The notes beneath the pieces were generated by a model, which did not search any database, was not told the origin of the DNA, and was given only the letters and a program-made list of their open reading frames with translations. DNA of 64,000 bases from Panax quinquefolius. Its lineage: Eukaryota; Streptophyta; Magnoliopsida; Apiales; Araliaceae. A program made the translations under genes and the position numbers. The stretch is taken from assembly GCA_020205615.1 (NCBI GenBank), contig CM035168.1, forward strand, positions 10,716,613 to 10,780,612. Direction: 5' to 3'. Shown one piece after another: positions 59,740-64,000 of the stretch. Position 1 is the stretch's first letter; each line of letters starts with the position of its first letter.

Positions 59740-61025
59740 TGCAACATCTAGTGTCCATTATGAATCCGTAATGTGCATTAGTAGAACAGCTATTTGGTTG
59801 ACTCCATATATAGATATCTGGCGAGATGGCGTCTTACCTTCCGGATCGGATGCTCATGAAAAAAGTTAAGTATAAAAGTGCTAATTTTGTTACGATTGAT
59901 GGAGATACATTAGAAGAGCTTTCTCATCTCCACTATTGAAATGCTTGACTCCATCAGAAAGTCGACTATGCTCTTGGGAGAATACATGAAGGAATTTGTG
60001 GCGATCGTATGGCGGCTAAGTCATTAGCTTTATAAAGTACTTCCATGAGGGATCTTATTGGCCTACCATCTTTAAAGAAGCATTTGAGTATGTCGAGAAG
60101 TGCGAGAAATGTCAACTCAACGATCAGATCCCATTGACCACGGAAGAGCTATACTCGATCTTATCTCCTATACCCTTCATTTATGCAGGGGGTTGATATC
60201 TTTGGGTCCATTAAAAGCTAAAGGTCGGTCGACTTAAATCATAGATTCTTTATTGATTATATGACTAAGTGGGTGGAAGCAAAACCACTTGATTCGATAA
60301 TGGAACAGGAATGCCTAAAGTTTATAAAGGAATCTGTGGTGTTTTAACTTGGGATTCCTAAGGTGTTGGTATGTCGGACAGACGGAATAGCCGATTTGTG
60401 GGATCGAAATTTGAGGCATTCTTGAAAAAACTAGGGATTGACACGAGAAAGACCTCGGTGGCTCATCCGCGGTCAAATGGACAAGTTGAAGTGACCAGCG
60501 AGCGTTCTTTGAAGCAGGATCAGCTTGATTGAATGAAAGTTAAGGCGAGATGGCGGAAGAGCTACTTAGCGTGTTGTGGGCTTATCGAACTACTCGAGGA
60601 CTCTGACAGGGGATTCACCTTTTAGGCGGCCTATAATGCGATGCCTTAGTCGGTTGAAATTGGATCTCCGGTCTTGAGTTAGCGATTCGAGAGAAATTTA
60701 CAATGAGGAAGGGCTTAAGGCCAATCTTGATTTACTTGAAGAAGTAAGAGAAATAGCCCTAATCGGGTTGGCGACTTATCGGTGAAGAGTGGCTAAGCAT
60801 TATAATAAGGGGTAAAATGTCGAAGGTTGAAGTGGGAGATTTTGTCCTCGGAGAAATGAAGCATCTACACCTCGAGAATATAGGAAAAGCGATGCTGGCC
60901 CGGGAAGGATAGTATGAAATATTTGAAGTAATGAAGCGAGGAACTTATCGATTGAAAGCATTAGATGGGTCGTGATTAAGAATACTTGGCTTATTTGGCG
61001 GGCTTAGAAAGTACTTTCGGTAAAA
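59740..61025 (+). pseudogene. pol: F integrase
   Basis: GRIHEGICGDRMAAKSLA (about 59970-60025) and VEKCEKCQ (about 60090-60115) are the zinc-binding part. FGPLKAKGRST, DYMTKWVEAKPLDSIMEQEC (about 60255-60310), SKFEAFLKKLGIDTRKTSVA and HPRSNGQVEVT (to about 60500) follow the catalytic core. The VLVTDNG site reads VLVCRTDG. The C-terminal VEVGDFVL and GTYRLKALDGS (to about 60975) complete it. Five or more frame changes are needed to read the whole. Confidence 0.75.
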
Positions 61026-61127
61026 ATGATGTATGTACATGGGAAATTTGTAAATATTTATGTCATCATCAATAAAAGTTCCCTTTTTCTCGAACAAATT
61101 TTGTCTTCATTCTTTGATCGGACCATC

Positions 61128-61590
61128 GAAGTTAGGAGGTTCGGGGTGGACTCATTGGCCGTTCGATGGCGACCTTTTCGGCGGTGGTCCTTATGAGTTT
61201 ATCGGGGCCCGCCGTGGTAAATGCAAGCGTCGTTGAGAATTAGGAGGTTGGTGGACTCATTTGGCCATTCGATGGCGACCCTCTTCGGCGAGTGGTCACT
61301 TATGAGTTTGTCGGGGCCCTCGTGGTAGGCAAACGTCATTGGTGTTAGGAGGTTCGTTCATTTGGCCATTCGATGGCGACCTCTTGGCGATTGTGGTCAC
61401 TTAGACCTTGTCGGGCCTTTCGTGGTAGGCAAGTGTCATCCTTGAGACTTTATCGAGGTCTACGTGGGATACACTTAGAAATGTCATCCTTTGGTGGTAA
61501 GCAATTAGGCCTTCCAGACTTTGTCGAGTCCTTTGGGATAGGCAAATGTCATCTTTTGGTTTTATTAGGCCTTTAGGGTAAACAAATGTC
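61128..61590. repeat. Post-pol tandem repeat of F
   Basis: Three to four degenerate units of about 100-120 bp containing TTAGGAGGTT, GGCCATTCGATGGCGACC, TGAGTTTGTCGGGGCC and CGTGGTAGGCAAA. Later units decay. It lies just after integrase, where Tat-group elements often carry tandem repeats. The open frame at 61373-61576 runs through it and is not a gene. Confidence 0.75.
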
Positions 61591-62099
61591 TCAAGCAGAT
61601 ATGTCTCACACTTGAACTAATAAGTATTCCTTTACCTTATTACCTAAAATTTTTCTAAGTGTTGAGTTCGAGAAAGTTTCATTCTTACACTTCATACATT
61701 ATATGGCATGTTTAGTTGTTATCTAATGATTCGAGTTTAACCTTATGAAGGGGTTGGTGCATTTTCACTTAATGAAATATTGGAGTATTGGCGGATAATA
61801 AAGCAGAAGTCATAAGGAATAAAGCCATTTTCATTCAATATTTAATTTAATTACACTATTGACCATTTTACGAGATGTTGTAAATTAAAGGCAGAAAAGA
61901 CATAAGCAACCAAACATCGACTTGGACTCCATCTTCGATGCGAAGAATCGAGTGAGATGGGTCCAGGATTGGCTGTGAGCGAACTTCTCTTGCCACGACT
62001 TGACAAAGCTCATAACTCTCGGAGTATATCTTCATTATTTCTCCATTAATCTCGTCCAGAGTTTAAGTACTCTTAGCATATTTGTTTGCGAAGGTGCGT

Positions 62100-63870
62100 C
62101 GATTAATGGAGGCCCGAGGTCGAAGAGCCTTGAGTTCTCGGATTTCTCCTCAAGTTTGGTAGCGCTACTTTCGTATGACGATTTTTCTGCTTTGCCTCCA
62201 ACTTATGGATGGTCTTGGTCGAGATCTTTGCATCGACCTTTAGCTCCTCGATCTTTCCATCCTTATCTCGCTCCTGCAGAACCAAGTCGGCGTTCATTTT
62301 CACGATCTCGTCGTCTTTGAGCTTTGGTTGACTTCAATTCTTCCTTGGAGGCCTTCACATCTCCTTTGGCTTGGGCTAACTCTTTTGAAGACCTTCATTT
62401 GTATGGAGAAGGCATTCACGTTGAGTTTTCTCCTTCGCCAAAGCGAGACTTGACATGGCATTCTCCTTCCTCAAGATCTCTTCTGCCTGCTTGACTTGAG
62501 AGACCTTGGGCGAAGGCGTCCAGAACTCTGCATTGGCACTGTGTATTTTCAATACTATTTGATCGGTTTTCAAATATACAAGTATGCGAGATAAATTGAA
62601 ATAAAAAGAAAATACTCGTTTACCTTCGCCAAGAGTAGCTCATACCTTCCTTAAGTAGATCTCCATTCGAACTATTCCCGAGCAGATGATGATCGTCGGT
62701 TTCACGAACAAAGGTGTTGAGCAGTTGGAATGGAAAATGAGCATTGAGTCGGGGCCACATTGTTGGAGAAGCCATGGCTTCCGATCAATCTCGGTGGTTT
62801 GTTCTCTTGGTGGGGAAGGTGGAGGTTCTTCAGCGAAGAGGTGAGGGGTCTCGTGTATGGTTTCGGGAGAAGGAGAGAGGCGGGGTGTGCGTTAGGGAGT
62901 TGGCGAGGCGCAGGAGATGCATTAAGGTGAATGTCGATGTACATTTTTCTTTTCGGGAAGGCGTGTGGGTTGGTTCGGTTGGTTCATTATCGAGAGCGGG
63001 GTTTTTGTGGATATGATTGGAGGGTGACAGCAGAAGAGGTAGGGACTTCGAAGCTCTTGGCGATCGAAGGAGTTATTTTAGTTCTTATTTTCTTTACGAA
63101 GGACCTTGGCCCGTCGTGCGAAAGGAATATCGAGAAGCTTCTCTCACCAGGGATAGGTTCGGAGATTGGAGGATTAGGATTAGTTGAGGAGGTTGTTTGA
63201 GGGGGTTGCTTGAGGGGGCATTTGGGATCACTCTCGGGGTTTGTTTACGATTGGTGATTTTGGTTCGTTTGGCGGATCTTTTTCTTGGCCGAGGTCTAAG
63301 GTTTTCTTGGGAATATTGGGTTAAATCGTTACGAGGTTCGTCGGTTTGAGGGGAAGAAGTTGGAGGATCGGCGGTAGGAGGTTAACACAGGAAGATCCTT
63401 GGTAGGATGCTCTTCACTTGCATCGACATTTTCCCTTGAAAAAATCTTCGGTCTCTCACCTCCGAGAAGTCGGTTTGATCGGAGAGATCTGCGAAACCCA
63501 CATGAACATATATTACTTATGCATTTCGGAAATTATATTGCGAAATTAATCAAAACTTACATTTATGGTTGTATAACTTGACTTGTTTGGTGAAGTGTAA
63601 AACTCCATTCCTTTGGAGAATTTTCCTCGAAGTCGCCGTCTCCTCTTTGGTTCTTGGATATGTCTCGAAGTCGTGAAACTTAGTGAGGAGGTGGTCCGGT
63701 CTGGAAGGAAGAAATCTCGAGCCCCCGTGATGAAAACCACTTCTCATTACCAACCTTTGTTCTTTGGAAGGAGTGTTCATCAAAGTCTCTCTCGAACCTA
63801 GTGTTGGGTCGAGGAGATTGCTTACTCGACACTTTGAAGCCAGTTCTCGAGACTACCCGGTGAGAGAAGA
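62100..63870 (-). pseudogene. Antisense ORF region of F (aORF-like)
   Basis: Minus-strand frames after pol read as fragments of one protein-like sequence: 63783-63550 (MMNTPSKEQRLVMRSGFHHG), 62573-62376 (VKQAEEILRKENAMSSLALA) and 62303-62103 (VLQERDKDGKIEELKVDAKI). The later two are rich in K, E, L and A with heptad-like spacing, suggesting a coiled coil. Several Tat-group families carry an antisense ORF between pol and the 3' LTR; function is unknown. Frames are broken, and the plus-strand frames here are shadows. Confidence 0.5.
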
Positions 63871-64000
63871 GGGTGAAGAAGATGTCAGCAGAGGAGTAAT
63901 CCCGAGTTAAGTGGCGAAGGCAATGAATGCGAGATGTGGATGTAGGAGTTGGGCCTTTAGTTGGTGAAGCCCACTCCTATAAACCCTAAAGGGTAATGAT

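Larger units (their letters stand above)
54446..63980 (+). mobile_element. Element F: degraded Tat-lineage Ty3/gypsy element, 3' end beyond window
   Basis: On the plus strand, broken frames follow the order gag, protease, RT, RNase H, second RNase H, integrase, then a post-pol tandem repeat and an antisense ORF region. Two RNase H domains, YVDDMIVKS in RT and a long antisense segment after pol are known traits of the Tat group (relatives of Retand, Grande and RIRE2). Every domain is frameshifted or stopped. The sequence is rich in CGG/CGA where homologues have CAG/CAA, so part of the damage may be artefact. The 3' LTR is not in the window. Confidence 0.8.

Noticed and set aside
62744..63200. 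Plus-strand ORFs of 89-90 codons
   Set aside because: They lie opposite the antisense ORF region; composition and family knowledge favour the minus strand.

Overview
This window looks like repeat-dense nuclear DNA of a flowering plant, probably a eudicot (the eudicot part is inference). It is AT-rich, and I find no intact host gene, rRNA or tRNA gene. Almost every base lies in nested, broken LTR retrotransposons, plus one Mutator-like DNA element that may carry captured gene sequence and one probable SINE. Most open frames are pieces of gag/pol or chance frames inside LTRs.

Layout. (1) 1-8592: element A on the minus strand, a Ty3/gypsy-like element with about 3-kb LTRs and a 2.9-kb internal region without recognisable coding (LARD-like). 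(2) 9396-37214: element B1 on the plus strand, a chromovirus-type Ty3/gypsy element flanked by AATAT. It has been entered by a solo LTR (B2, in its 5' LTR), by a minus-strand Ty1/copia element (C1, TSD CGAAC, in its internal region) and by a second solo LTR (B3, TSD AAAGT, in its 3' LTR). C1 is a tandem compound: LTR, internal, LTR, shortened internal, shortened LTR. (3) 37310-37746: a tandem duplication and a tRNA-derived SINE-like unit. (4) 37864-52651: element D1 on the minus strand (integrase with an intact D,D35E triad, chromodomain, gag-RT remnant), split by B4 (39438-48910, plus), a second copy of the B family. (5) 52781-53892: a 1.1-kb element with about 208-bp terminal inverted repeats and a 9-bp target duplication, enclosing GC-richer, gene-like sequence (Pack-MULE-like). 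(6) About 54446 to the window end: element F on the plus strand, a degraded Tat-lineage Ty3/gypsy element with gag, protease, RT (YVDD), two RNase H domains, integrase, a post-pol tandem repeat and an antisense ORF region.

How the parts relate. B1 and B4 share the same loss of RT, most of RNase H and the integrase core. Family B was therefore probably mobilised already deleted, using enzymes from a related autonomous element such as the lineage of D1. The B, D and A LTRs share end sequences and a Met-tRNA-like primer site but differ in central blocks, so the LTRs are mosaics.

The most unusual signal is not a gene. Paralogous copies that are otherwise nearly identical differ mainly at CAG/CTG trinucleotides, which are replaced by varied strings (CGG, CGAG, CAAAG, ACA, CTTT). 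Cytosine deamination would give CAG to TAG, and D1 does show that change, but it does not explain the others. A systematic consensus error at methylated CHG sites is the simplest reading. If so, some frameshifts and stops described here may not exist in the real genome.
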